64,000 bases of DNA. It comes from Eutrophosalina sp902522775. GTDB taxonomy: Bacteria > Bacteroidota > Bacteroidia > Flavobacteriales > Flavobacteriaceae. Location of the stretch: contig CABYWQ010000003.1 in assembly GCA_902522775.1 (NCBI GenBank), forward strand, positions 117,800 to 181,799. Reading direction: 5' to 3'. Shown here one piece after another: positions 25,834-36,400 of this stretch (its first letter is position 1; each line of letters begins with the position of its first letter). The notes beneath the pieces were generated by a model that ran no database searches, had not been told where the DNA came from, and saw only the letters and a program-made list of their open reading frames with translations. A program made the position numbers and the translations under genes.

Positions 25834-27501
25834 ATGAGAGACTTTTCATCAATGGGTTTAAATGAGCCTATTATTTCTGCAATAACAAAATTAGGCTTCA
25901 AAAACCCAACAGAAGTTCAATTAAAATCAATTCCACTTCTAATTGATAAACCAAAAGATATTATTTCATTAGCTCAAACAGGAACAGGTAAGACAGCAGC
26001 TTTTGGATTACCTATTCTTCACCATTTAGAAATTAAATCCAAAAATACTCAGGCTCTCATAATTGCTCCAACAAGAGAATTATGTTTACAAATTACATCA
26101 GAATTAGAAAAATATTCTATTAATTTAAGCGGATTGAATATTGTTTCTATATATGGTGGAAGTAGTATTCAAGAACAATCAAGATCAATAAAAAAAGGAG
26201 CTCAAATAGTAGTTGCAACTCCAGGTAGAATGCTTGATATGTTAAAAAGAAAATATGTAAATATATCAAAGATTGATTTTTGTGTACTTGACGAAGCTGA
26301 TGAAATGTTGAATATGGGTTTTTACAATGATATTAAATCAATTCTAGCTAAAACCCCTAAGTCAAAAAAAACTTGGCTTTTTTCTGCTACTATGCCTAAT
26401 GAGGTTTCCAAAATTGCAGATGAGTTTATGAACAACCCATATAAAATTACAGTTGGTCAAAAAAATTCAAGTTCAATAAATGTTTCCCATATTCGGTTTA
26501 ATGTTAACTCTCGAAATAAGTATAATTCATTAAAATTATATATTGATTCTTGTACAGAAATTTTTTCAATAATCTTTTGTAGAACTAGGAGAGAAACACA
26601 AAAAATATGTGAAAAGCTAATTGAGGATGGATATAGCGCCGGTGCATTGCATGGAGATTTAAGTCAAAATCAGCGTGATTCGGTCATGAAGTCTTTTAGA
26701 ATTAAACAAATTAAAATTTTAGTAGCCACGGATGTTGCCTCCAGAGGAATTGATGTTGAAAATATTACTCACATTATTCATTACAAGATACCTGATGAGG
26801 TTGAAATATATAATCACAGAAGCGGAAGGACTGGAAGAGCATCCAATAAAGGACTTTCTGTTTTATTTATGAATGAATCTGAAAAAAGAAAATTAAAATC
26901 TATTGAAAATAAACTGAAGATTAAAATTCATTTAAATGATTTACCATCAAAAAATGAAGTTTTTGCAAATCAAATCAAAGAATATTTCAACAAAATAATA
27001 AATACAAATATAAATGAAGAGTTAAATCCTTTTTTGTCCATAATTAATCAGAATTTAGATATTATCACAAAGGAAGAATTAATTAAAAAAATAGCTTCTC
27101 TAGAATTTGAAAGAAAATTGAATTCCCTAAAAGAGGAGGAAATTAAAATAGTAAAGGGTAAAAAAGATAAAGATTTAAGATATCAGATAAATTTAGGCAC
27201 AAAAGATTATTATAATTGGCAAAATCTTAAGGATTTTTTAACTGAGTTATGTTCATTAAATCCTGGAGATATTTACAATGTTGATGTTCAAAAAACAAAA
27301 TCTTTTTTTAACACAAAACCTTATCAAAAGGACTTAATTTTTAAAGTTTTTGAAAATTTTCAAGTTGAAAACAGAAAAATTAATATTAATATAACCCATA
27401 AAAGAGGGCAAAAAGATGAGTCCTCAAAATATCACAAGGAAAGAAAATTCAATAAGGGGAAAAAAAGAAAAAAATCTAAAAGGTCAAAAAGAAATTTTTA
27501 G
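25834..27501 (+). CDS. DEAD-box RNA helicase with DbpA-like RNA-binding domain
   Basis: About 555 aa ATP-dependent RNA helicase. Motifs in order are AQTGTGKT, PTRELCLQI, TPGRMLDM, DEADEMLNMG (DEAD box), SAT, RGIDVENITHIIHY and HRSGRTGRA. A C-terminal domain (about 450-530) with YNWQNLKDFLTELCSLNPGDI fits a DbpA-type RNA-binding domain, which in E. coli targets 23S rRNA, so a role in ribosome assembly is possible. A Lys/Arg-rich tail (KKRKKSKRSKRNF) ends the protein. The start at 25834 (ATG) is preferred to the TTG at 25825. The gene converges with and overlaps the S9 peptidase gene by 26 nt. Confidence 0.93.
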   Translation: MRDFSSMGLNEPIISAITKLGFKNPTEVQLKSIPLLIDKPKDIISLAQTGTGKTAAFGLPILHHLEIKSKNTQALIIAPTRELCLQITSELEKYSINLSGLNIVSIYGGSSIQEQSRSIKKGAQIVVATPGRMLDMLKRKYVNISKIDFCVLDEADEMLNMGFYNDIKSILAKTPKSKKTWLFSATMPNEVSKIADEFMNNPYKITVGQKNSSSINVSHIRFNVNSRNKYNSLKLYIDSCTEIFSIIFCRTRRETQKICEKLIEDGYSAGALHGDLSQNQRDSVMKSFRIKQIKILVATDVASRGIDVENITHIIHYKIPDEVEIYNHRSGRTGRASNKGLSVLFMNESEKRKLKSIENKLKIKIHLNDLPSKNEVFANQIKEYFNKIINTNINEELNPFLSIINQNLDIITKEELIKKIASLEFERKLNSLKEEEIKIVKGKKDKDLRYQINLGTKDYYNWQNLKDFLTELCSLNPGDIYNVDVQKTKSFFNTKPYQKDLIFKVFENFQVENRKININITHKRGQKDESSKYHKERKFNKGKKRKKSKRSKRNF

Positions 27502-29626
27502 GAGGCTCTAATTCTTTTAAATGTTTTACAAAATAATCCCATTTTCTTCTCATAAAGTAATTGTTTTGATTACCAAATCCATGTTTTTGGTTTGGAAGAA
27601 TAATTAAATCAAAATCTTTATTAGCTTTAATTAATTCATCGACAACAAGATAAGTATTGTATGGGGGCACGTTATTATCAATATTTCCGTGTGCTAATAA
27701 TAATTTTCCTTTAAGATTTTTTGCTAAAAGTTGATTTGCTTGATTATCATAATTTGATTTGTTTAGATTACTCTCATTCAATCCTTTATCTTCCATATTT
27801 TTTAAAAGCCCTTGCCATTTTTCTCCCCAGTCTGCTGCATAATTTCTATTATCGTGGTTACCTCCACTTGAAACAGCAACATCATAAAAGTCAGGGTATT
27901 CAAACACAGCTCTAGTTGATGCGAATCCACCACCAGAATGGCCCCAAATACCAACTCTTTCAATATCCATAGCCTTATATTTTTTTGACAAATCTTTAAT
28001 TGCTTTGATATTGTCAGGCAATCCGTTGTCACCCATATTTTTATAGTAAGCATCGTGAAATGACTTAGATCTTCCAGGTGTTCCCATTGCATTTACGGCA
28101 ATAACTACAAAGCCTAATTCTGCCAATGATTGAAAATCACGCGTACTGGATTTGAAAGAATAATCTCTAATACTACCTGCTTGTGGTCCTGGATAAATAT
28201 AATTTAATACTGGATATTTATCTTTTTCATTATAGAAACTTGGTAAATGTATTAGTCCATAAATATCTGTTTCATTGTCTCGAGCTTTAACAGAAAATTC
28301 AATTGGTTTTTCCCAGTTATTTTCAATTAGTTTTGAAATATCTACTCTATTTATTTCTTTTAATGTTTCTCCATTCCTATTTTTTAATAGAGTTATTGGT
28401 GGGTTTTTTGTTGAAGAAAATGTTGTAACAAAATATTTCCAATTATCAGACGGATAAATATTGTGTGATCCCTTCTCAGGTGTTAAACATACTAAGTCCG
28501 ATCCGTCAAAATTAACTTTGTATAAGTAAACATGATACGGATTGCCTTCTTCTCTTCCTCCAGCTGTAAAAAATATTTCTCTTGATAATTCATCAACGTA
28601 CAAAACATCTCTTACTAACCATTTTCCTGTGGTAACTTTATTTTTTAATTTTCCGGTTTTTAAATCGTGTAGATAAAGGTGACCCCAATTATCTTTTTCA
28701 GAATACCACAAAAACTCATTCGAATCAAAAAAAACCTTCCAATTTTCTCCACTAACACCAGATTCGTAATAGGTTTCAGTTTTTTCTTTGTAAATAGGAC
28801 TAATATTTCCAGAATTAATATCTGCAATTTTTAAATGAGCTTCTTTATGATCTCTTGAAGATGAAATGAATGCTAATCTTTTATTATCACTACTAAATTC
28901 ACTGTCAAGTAGAGTACCATCAGTATCTGCAATATGGTCAGTTGTAGTAGATCTTTGGAAATCTCTTCCCATTTTGAAAGCAGTTATTTTACCTGAGTTA
29001 ACATTTACAAATATTCTTTCAATTTCAAATATTTTTTCATCACCTGGTAGTGCATATTTCCATTTTTTAAGTTTGGGATGTCCAACATTCGTGGTAGCTA
29101 AATACATTTCTCCTACATCTCTTGCATCCTGTCTGAATGTTGCTATTACTTCAGAATTTGGAGACCATTTTAAGACGGGTCGATCATTTTTTATCCAACC
29201 AGCATTATTTGTTGCATATCCATAATCTTTAAATCCATCAAAAGTAAGTTGCTTGCTAATATTTGTTTCTAAATCTTTTACCCACAGATTGTAATTTTTA
29301 ATATAAATACTTTTTTTACCGTCAGGTGAAATAAATTCATTAAAACTAAATTTATCATTGCTTACTACAGGATAACTTTCTTCAACAATTTCTAAATCAT
29401 TAATTTCTATTTTAAATGATTTAAAAATTGTATCATTTTTTACTTTAAAATAAAAAGTTTCACCAATCCATTCTTGAGAAATAATTTTATTATCTACAAA
29501 TTTATCTAGGTTCTGTGGTAAATGCTTTACAGCATTTTCATATAAACTAACATCTAAATGAGTAACAGATTTTGAGCATGATATAAATAAAAAAATTATG
29601 AATATTAAATAGCCTTTTTTTTTCAT
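27476..29626 (-). CDS. Dipeptidyl-peptidase IV-like S9 serine peptidase, lipoprotein
   Basis: 716 aa secreted peptidase with an N-terminal beta-propeller (about 60-440) and a C-terminal alpha/beta-hydrolase domain. Lipobox Cys at about 17 (FISCSK). The catalytic triad is visible: Ser564 in GHSGGGF, Asp650 in GNIDNNVPP and His682 in QKHGFG. It probably releases X-Pro dipeptides from peptide N-termini, which would feed peptide uptake in the periplasm. The gene overlaps the DEAD-box helicase by 26 nt at the 3' ends. Confidence 0.92.
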   Translation of the reverse strand: MKKKGYLIFIIFLFISCSKSVTHLDVSLYENAVKHLPQNLDKFVDNKIISQEWIGETFYFKVKNDTIFKSFKIEINDLEIVEESYPVVSNDKFSFNEFISPDGKKSIYIKNYNLWVKDLETNISKQLTFDGFKDYGYATNNAGWIKNDRPVLKWSPNSEVIATFRQDARDVGEMYLATTNVGHPKLKKWKYALPGDEKIFEIERIFVNVNSGKITAFKMGRDFQRSTTTDHIADTDGTLLDSEFSSDNKRLAFISSSRDHKEAHLKIADINSGNISPIYKEKTETYYESGVSGENWKVFFDSNEFLWYSEKDNWGHLYLHDLKTGKLKNKVTTGKWLVRDVLYVDELSREIFFTAGGREEGNPYHVYLYKVNFDGSDLVCLTPEKGSHNIYPSDNWKYFVTTFSSTKNPPITLLKNRNGETLKEINRVDISKLIENNWEKPIEFSVKARDNETDIYGLIHLPSFYNEKDKYPVLNYIYPGPQAGSIRDYSFKSSTRDFQSLAELGFVVIAVNAMGTPGRSKSFHDAYYKNMGDNGLPDNIKAIKDLSKKYKAMDIERVGIWGHSGGGFASTRAVFEYPDFYDVAVSSGGNHDNRNYAADWGEKWQGLLKNMEDKGLNESNLNKSNYDNQANQLLAKNLKGKLLLAHGNIDNNVPPYNTYLVVDELIKANKDFDLIILPNQKHGFGNQNNYFMRRKWDYFVKHLKELEPPKNFFLTF

Positions 29627-29659
29627 ATCAAATGATTATCTAATTTAATTAAATACTTT

Positions 29660-30865
29660 TTATAGTCTTGTATTTATAACACTATTATAGATAGATCCAA
29701 AGGTGTAACTAAGACCAATTGAAAAACTTGTTTTATAATCTGTGGCGATTTGTCTTTGTTGAAGAAGTAAGTCTTCAATTGTTGAAGTGCTACTTGCAGC
29801 CAAATTGTATTGGTCTCTAATTAAATTTATATTACTTGAAAATCTAACTGCCAGACCCTCAAAAACTCTTATGTCTAAACTGCTTCGCAATGATAACCTT
29901 TTTTTTGTACCGTCGTTTAAAAATTGATCTCCGCGGATATATGAGCTTATATTCCCCCATTTTTTTCTAAACTTCACATTTAAAGTTAGTCCGTGTGGAT
30001 AAACCACTTGTTCTGTATACCCATAAATTGTTTTCTCAATATAGTTTCTTTTACCAGTACCAATTCTGTAAGCAAGTGTAACTTCTTTACTCAATACATC
30101 TTCATAGGAAAATAAACTGTATTCAATTGCAGGCATAATGTATCGTTGAAAATCTACATTTTCATAAGTATTTTGAAATCCACCAACAAATGCTCCAATT
30201 GAAAAATGGTTCGATATGCTTCTAACAACCCTTGCTCTTAAACTAGTTGTTTTTCTATTGCTGGTGTATACATTATCATCGCTGAAAAAATTTCTGTTGG
30301 ATTCACTTCTGCTAAAATCTATTCCGATTCTCCATTCTGGTGTAAGTTTGTCAATTTCAAATTCAATTTCATATCTATTGGTTTTTCTGCTTTCCTCTTT
30401 GTCATTATTGTAGGATCCAGATAACTCAAAAACCCAATTTTTCCATTTATCATTACTAAGAGTGTAATCTTCTTTATTTGATTCTATATCAACATTTAGA
30501 TTATATCCTCCCATGTCTAAAAAAGGAACCAATGCCAATTTAACTTTGTTAAGTAATTTATCTCTTACCGTACTAGATGTATCATTTGAATATCCAACAA
30601 CTTTTGTTATGGTGTTTATTTCTTTATAAATTCCGTTTCCATCAGCCCTTATTTCAAAAGACCTTGAGCCAGTTGGTGTGTATACATCAAGTATAAAAAT
30701 TTCAACATCTGCTAAATCTTGGTCCCTAACATATTCTAAGAAAGAAGTGTTCTGTTTTAGAAAGTTTTTATCGCAATTACAATCTAAATAAACTTTTAAT
30801 TGATTTTCTTGACTGAAAAACAAATTTGAAAAAAGCAATAATAATAAGCTGAAAATAAACTTCAT
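29660..30865 (-). CDS. Outer-membrane beta-barrel protein, unknown
   Basis: 401 aa protein with a signal peptide (LLLLFSNLFFSQ, 1-19) and a short N-terminal domain, then a barrel-like region from about residue 130 built of alternating strands (for example WRIGIDFSRSES, RSISNHFSIGAFVGG, FRKKWGNISSYIRG). It lacks the exact C-terminal aromatic signal, ending NSVINTRL, but the preceding ISIGLSYTFG-like strand is typical. A CNC motif in LDCNCDKNFL near 28-36 precedes the barrel. The N-terminal domain family is not recognised. It is divergent from galM-like by 41 nt. Confidence 0.65.
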   Translation of the reverse strand: MKFIFSLLLLLFSNLFFSQENQLKVYLDCNCDKNFLKQNTSFLEYVRDQDLADVEIFILDVYTPTGSRSFEIRADGNGIYKEINTITKVVGYSNDTSSTVRDKLLNKVKLALVPFLDMGGYNLNVDIESNKEDYTLSNDKWKNWVFELSGSYNNDKEESRKTNRYEIEFEIDKLTPEWRIGIDFSRSESNRNFFSDDNVYTSNRKTTSLRARVVRSISNHFSIGAFVGGFQNTYENVDFQRYIMPAIEYSLFSYEDVLSKEVTLAYRIGTGKRNYIEKTIYGYTEQVVYPHGLTLNVKFRKKWGNISSYIRGDQFLNDGTKKRLSLRSSLDIRVFEGLAVRFSSNINLIRDQYNLAASSTSTIEDLLLQQRQIATDYKTSFSIGLSYTFGSIYNSVINTRL

Positions 30866-30906
30866 ATTATATTTATATTTAGTTTAACAAAATTTAGACC
30901 TAATTA

Positions 30907-32040
30907 ATGAAAAAAGGATTAAAATTTTTTCTATCGCTTTTAATTATCCCAATTTTAATTTTAAATTCATGTTATTATCAAAAAGAAAATCATATGATAT
31001 TTGGTAAATTGGAAAATGGTGATAATGTATACAAGTATTTATTAAAAAATAATAATTGTCAGGTTGAAATAATTACTTATGGGGGTATAATAACTAGTAT
31101 CAAGGTTCCTGATTTCAATAATAATTTAATTGATATTGTACTTGGATTTAATGACCTTGAATCATATTTAGAAGGGCACCCGTATTTTGGAGCTATTGTC
31201 GGAAGATTTGCTAATAGAATTGATCATGGAAGTTTTTCAATTAATAATGTAGACTATAATCTCGCATTAAATAATAATGGAACATCACTTCATGGAGGAC
31301 TTAAAGGTTTTGATAAAGTTAATTGGAATGTTGTAAGCTATGATTCAATTAACTATAGTTATATTAAACTTAATTATTTATCTCAACACATGGAAGAGGG
31401 CTTTCCTGGTAACTTAAATATTTATGTAACATATACTTTAAATGAAAACAATGAGCTTGTAATTGACTATGAAGCCGAGACTGATAAATCAACTGTGATA
31501 AATCTGACTCAACATTCTTATTTTAATCTTTCTGGTGAGAGTTCAGGGGATATACTTGATCATGAGTTACAGTTAAATGCTGATGCATTTTTACCAGTTA
31601 ATGAAAAAATAATTCCAACGGGTGAAATAAAAAATGTAAATAACACTCCTTTCGATTTCAGAAAAGGAAAAAAAATCGGTAGAGATATATATCATGAAAA
31701 TACTCAGTTAAAACTTGGAAATGGTTATGATCATTGTTGGGTACTAAATAATTATAACAAGAAATTGAGAAAAGTTAGTGAGCTGTACAGCAATCAAACT
31801 AGCATTAAAATGGAGGTATATACCGATCTACCTGGAATACAATTATATACAGGGAATTTTCTTGATGGATCTTTGAACTCAAAAAATGGAAAAAAGTATA
31901 TTAATAGATCAGGACTATGCTTAGAGACTCAATTCTTTCCTAACTCCCCTAACAATCGAAGCTTTCCATCAACAATTTTGGAACCGGGTATGAAATTTGC
32001 TTCACGAACATCTTTCAAATTCACAACATTTAAAAAATAA
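30907..32040 (+). CDS. galM: Aldose 1-epimerase (mutarotase) lipoprotein
   Basis: 377 aa exported aldose epimerase that interconverts alpha and beta anomers. A lipobox (LILNSC, Cys at about 22) is visible, so it is probably a periplasmic lipoprotein rather than the usual cytoplasmic GalM. Conserved blocks are GAIVGRFANRI, SLHGGLKGFDKVNW (substrate His near 126), NLTQHSYFNLSG (catalytic His region, about 198-209), GYDHCWVL, and LCLETQFFPNSPN near the C-terminus (catalytic Glu). It is a single gene. It may help prepare sugars released by the glycan enzymes in this window. Confidence 0.92.
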   Translation: MKKGLKFFLSLLIIPILILNSCYYQKENHMIFGKLENGDNVYKYLLKNNNCQVEIITYGGIITSIKVPDFNNNLIDIVLGFNDLESYLEGHPYFGAIVGRFANRIDHGSFSINNVDYNLALNNNGTSLHGGLKGFDKVNWNVVSYDSINYSYIKLNYLSQHMEEGFPGNLNIYVTYTLNENNELVIDYEAETDKSTVINLTQHSYFNLSGESSGDILDHELQLNADAFLPVNEKIIPTGEIKNVNNTPFDFRKGKKIGRDIYHENTQLKLGNGYDHCWVLNNYNKKLRKVSELYSNQTSIKMEVYTDLPGIQLYTGNFLDGSLNSKNGKKYINRSGLCLETQFFPNSPNNRSFPSTILEPGMKFASRTSFKFTTFKK

Positions 32041-32058
32041 ACTTTAAATTAAATGGGT

Positions 32059-33405
32059 CTAAATTATAGAAGTGTGTAATTTACCTGTACTGTCAGAAAA
32101 ACTTTCTTTTTCAATATCAAGTTTATGGAGCATACTAAGATATAAATTTGATAATCTTTCATGTTTTTCTTCAAAAACAGTATATTTTCCGTGATTGAGT
32201 CCAAGTTTAGATCCACCTGCCAAGATTAGAGGATAATTTCTTGCATTGTGAGTTGTACTACATGCACTTCCATATAGAATTATAGTATTATCCAATAACG
32301 ATCCGTTAATATCTTTTGTGTTTTTCATTTTATCTAAGAAGTAAGCAAATTGTTTTGAATACCACCTATCAAGACGTCCCCATTCTTCCCAATGACCTGT
32401 GGTAACATCATGAGAAATTGTATGATGTCCTGCTAGTCCTAATGCAATTTTAGGGAAATTATCACCAAATCCCATTCCATCCTCACGTGCCATCATATAA
32501 TTTATTACTCTTGTACAATCTGTCTGGAATCCTAAAACAATAAGGTCCATCATTGAACGAACATAATCTTGAGGAGCAGAAACTGGATCTACATCTAAAT
32601 TTATTAAACTAGCATCAAATTCTTTCATAGGAACATCAAGCCATTTTTCATTTCGGACAAGTTGCATTTCTACTTGATTTAGTGAGGTCATATATTCATC
32701 AAGTTTTGATTGGTCACTAGATCCAAGTTTATTTTTTAAACTTTTACTATCCTCTAAAACTAAATCAACAATTTTTTTACCTTGATTGAGACTCTTTTTC
32801 CTCTCTTGTGTTGATGCTCCACCACTTGGTGAAAAATAGCGTTCAAAAATATCTCTTAATCTATGCTCAGATGGAATAGGTTTACCTGATGAATTAAATG
32901 ATAATGTTGAAGTTCTCGACTTGTAACCTACTCCTCCATCGGTTGATAATGATAAGTAAGGAAACCTAGTGTATTGACTTAATTTCTCAGCGGCAATTTG
33001 GTCTACAGAAACACTGTTTTTGTATAATCCTCTTAAATCACCACCAGTTAAAAATGAATCCCCAGCCATGTGACCTAAAACACTTCTGCTGTTAGGGTGA
33101 CTTAGTCCACCAATTATAGACATACTATTTCTATGTCTTTCCAAATGAGATAGTGATTTAGTTAGTTTATAATTTTTTCCTTCACCAATTGGAAACCAAT
33201 GCCAGTTATTATAATATTCGCTATCAACAGGTGGTAAACCTACGCCGTTTGGGAAATAAAGAAAACAAAGTCTTTTAGTAGCAGCTGGTTCTGACAAATT
33301 AGAAAAATTTGTCATGGACATTGCTTCAAAGTAAGGTAACATACATGTTACCCCTAATCCTTTTAAAAAAGTACGTCTATCTAAATGCCAAGATTTTTTA
33401 CTCAT
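32059..33405 (-). CDS. DUF1552 protein with Tat-type signal
   Basis: 448 aa protein. The N-terminus reads LDRRTFLKGLGVT, a twin-arginine (Tat) export signal, so the protein is likely exported folded. The rest resembles the DUF1552 family, typical of Planctomycetes and some Bacteroidota, usually encoded next to a DUF1592/DUF1588 cytochrome-type protein as here. Landmarks include FLYFPNGVGLPP near 48 and GDSFLTGG near 117. Function is unestablished; the partner suggests a shared extracytoplasmic redox or degradation system. It overlaps the DUF1592 gene by 4 nt. Confidence 0.85.
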   Translation of the reverse strand: MSKKSWHLDRRTFLKGLGVTCMLPYFEAMSMTNFSNLSEPAATKRLCFLYFPNGVGLPPVDSEYYNNWHWFPIGEGKNYKLTKSLSHLERHRNSMSIIGGLSHPNSRSVLGHMAGDSFLTGGDLRGLYKNSVSVDQIAAEKLSQYTRFPYLSLSTDGGVGYKSRTSTLSFNSSGKPIPSEHRLRDIFERYFSPSGGASTQERKKSLNQGKKIVDLVLEDSKSLKNKLGSSDQSKLDEYMTSLNQVEMQLVRNEKWLDVPMKEFDASLINLDVDPVSAPQDYVRSMMDLIVLGFQTDCTRVINYMMAREDGMGFGDNFPKIALGLAGHHTISHDVTTGHWEEWGRLDRWYSKQFAYFLDKMKNTKDINGSLLDNTIILYGSACSTTHNARNYPLILAGGSKLGLNHGKYTVFEEKHERLSNLYLSMLHKLDIEKESFSDSTGKLHTSII

Positions 33406-36400
33406 TTTAATGCAAATAGTTTACTAAACCAATTTTTATCTGTTTTATAGAAAGAGGAGCTGAATATGATCTCCTTAATCAGGGTCCTAAAACTATATTT
33501 ATCTTTAATTACTTGATTCACAATATAATTAATTTCATTTTTATCTGCAAAACCAACATCACGCCCATTTGCATAAGCAAATATATTTGAAACTAGGGAG
33601 TTTGTAAATTCATCAGTTTTAAAATTTAAGATATAGTCTTTAATACCTTGAATCCCGTCGACCTCATTTCCATCAGGCAATATAGATTTCGAATCGATCA
33701 TATTACCATTAAATTTTTGTTGAAATCTTCCGGTAGCATCATAATTCTCAAACACCACGCCATAAGGATCTATTTTCATGTGACAATCAATACAGGAGGC
33801 TTTATTTCTATGTAAAAACAGTTGTTCTTTTAGAGTTAAATTTTCAAATCCTGGAGTTTCAGGGTTGAGCTCGGGAACATTGGGTGGAGGTGGCGGAGGG
33901 TGATCTCCCAGTATTTTTTCTTTTAACCAAACAGCTCTCTTGATTGCATGGGGCTGAACACCATCTGAATGCCCTGTTAAAAAAGAGCCCTGTGAAAGGA
34001 GTCCACCTCTATTTTGATCTTTATCTAATTTTACAGGTCGGAATTCATTTCCTAAAACACCATTAATTCCATAAAATTCAGCTAGATTTTGGTTTAGCAT
34101 AGCAAAATCTGAGTCAATAAAACTTAATATACTTAGATCATTTTTTAAAACATGTTTCATGAACTCATATGTTTCATTAAACATATCTTCTTTAATAAAT
34201 CTTGTATAATCTACATATTTGTTAACATCAACATCCATATTTTTATGTCTATCTAACCTAAGCCATTCAAAAGTAAATCCATCAATGAAATTTTTAATTT
34301 TTGGATTGTCAATCATTCTGTCAATTTCTTTTGATAGATTGTTATATAGCTTATCTTTTGAAGCTAATTCAATTAATCTTTCATCAGGCGGCGAATTCCA
34401 TAAAAAATATGATAATTGAGAAGCTAAATAGAATTCATCATTAATGCTCTCGTTATCATACTCTTTTGGTTGATTTAAATAAATAAAGTTTGGTGAACAC
34501 AAAACAGCAATTAAAACTTCCTTAACGCTATCCTCAAAAAAAACAAATTCATCTTTTATATTATTCCAAAAATCTAAATATCTATTTAATTCACCTTCGT
34601 TAAGAGGTCTTCTAAATGCTCTAATCATAAATTTTTCAATTACCTCTTCAGCATATTTTTTATCATCACTTTTATTAATTGACTCAAAAAATATTTTAGT
34701 GTGTGATTCAGGCGGCCAAATTGGAAAATATGGAGCTTCAAACTCAACGGATTTAATTAATAAAGGAGGGCCTTTTAAGTTACTTTCTTTTACAAGGTGA
34801 TTATTCCATAATCCGAAGGTTAGAATATTAGCGAGTTCACCACTTACTTCACTATCCCCCATTGGAATTGGAAGGTTTTCAAGCATTCCTGTAAATTCAA
34901 ATATTTCACTTTTACCTAGAGGTGTTTCAACCTCTATTGGATTATCAAGTGCTTTGTAATCCATTCCATCATCAGTTCTTGACCCAGCGAATGCCAATAT
35001 TGATGGGTTGGAATTTAAATATTCAGAATTATTTTTCTTTTCCTCTTCTTCTAAAATTTTTGGTAATGGATCATCGTTACTTATTGGCGTGAATACTAGT
35101 TTACTAAAACCAACAAAAAACTTACCACCTACTAAACCTTTATGTTTTCCTTTAGAAAAATATGCTAATGTAACTGGTGTAGTAATTTCATTATTACTTG
35201 TTTTTTTCATTGCATCTAATCTCTTACTTACAATTCCGTGTTCTTTTCTTCCAAATAAACTGACTCTGTAAGAAGGCATTACATCAGAATCAACATAAGG
35301 ATGAATTAAATCAATTTTATAAATTCCATCTTTAGGAATGTCATACGAAAATTCGATTTCTGACCAACTTGCAAATTCTTTTGGCATAAGCCATTTTTTA
35401 TCTTTTAAAATAAATTTTTCATTCTTTTTTAAATTTTTTGCGTGAATTGTTACAGCATTAGATAAATCCATTAAAAGATCTTCTTTTCTTAAATCAATTA
35501 ACCTTTCATTAGACAAAGAATTATAACCTTTTGATGCTTCAACTCTAAAAGCATATTTACCTTCTCTTGGAAAGTCCTGTCTAATGAGAAGTTTTAAATT
35601 TGGTGAGGGTCCTTGCCACGATTTTGGAGTAACTTCTTTCGCTGGTAGAGCAGAATTTAGAATCATACCATCGTCAACCACATAATATCTATTGCTAGCT
35701 GATCCTCTCATGCCAATTCCAATTTTATTTTTGATTTTTTGTACAGAATCATTTTTTCCAAATATTTGAACTAAAAAATCTTTATTACTGATAGGTGCGG
35801 TTTGGTATCCTCCAAATTCAGCACCTGAAATTCCATCACCCTTATTTTTACCTAATATTACCTTGTACTTTTTTGATTCAGGTTTCATTCCATTAACAAT
35901 TGCTTTATTTAGAGCTTCCCTTGCTAATTTTTGATAATAATCAATATGTAGTGTTGAAGTTTGAAGTATATTTCCATTATTGGTAAATCCCATTTTAGAT
36001 TTTCCATCATTTGGTAAAACATCTCCAAAATCTATATATATATCTAAAAGTTCATTTAAAGAATTAGTGTACTGAGACTTAGTCATTCTTCTCATAACTA
36101 TCTTATTGTCTTTTTGCTTCGCTTCAGCAGCTATCTCTAAGTTTTTTGAAATCCAGTCAACTAACATTCTTCTTTCTTGATCAGTAAGTTGATCTTGATC
36201 TTCAGGTGGCATTTCACCTAAATTAATTTCATTGAGCATCAAATTCCATTTTTCACCATCAAATCCATTAACCATATCCCAATTCAAATTGTCAAATCTC
36301 ATTTCACCCTTTTGTTTTTCTTCACCATGACACTTATAGCAATAATTTTCAATGACTGGTTGTATATGATTTATATAATACGTAGACTCAACAGAACTCG

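Noticed and set aside
27802..28092. Minus-strand 96-residue frame within the S9 peptidase gene
   Set aside because: It lies in an alternate frame of a gene with a complete catalytic triad, and has no family features.
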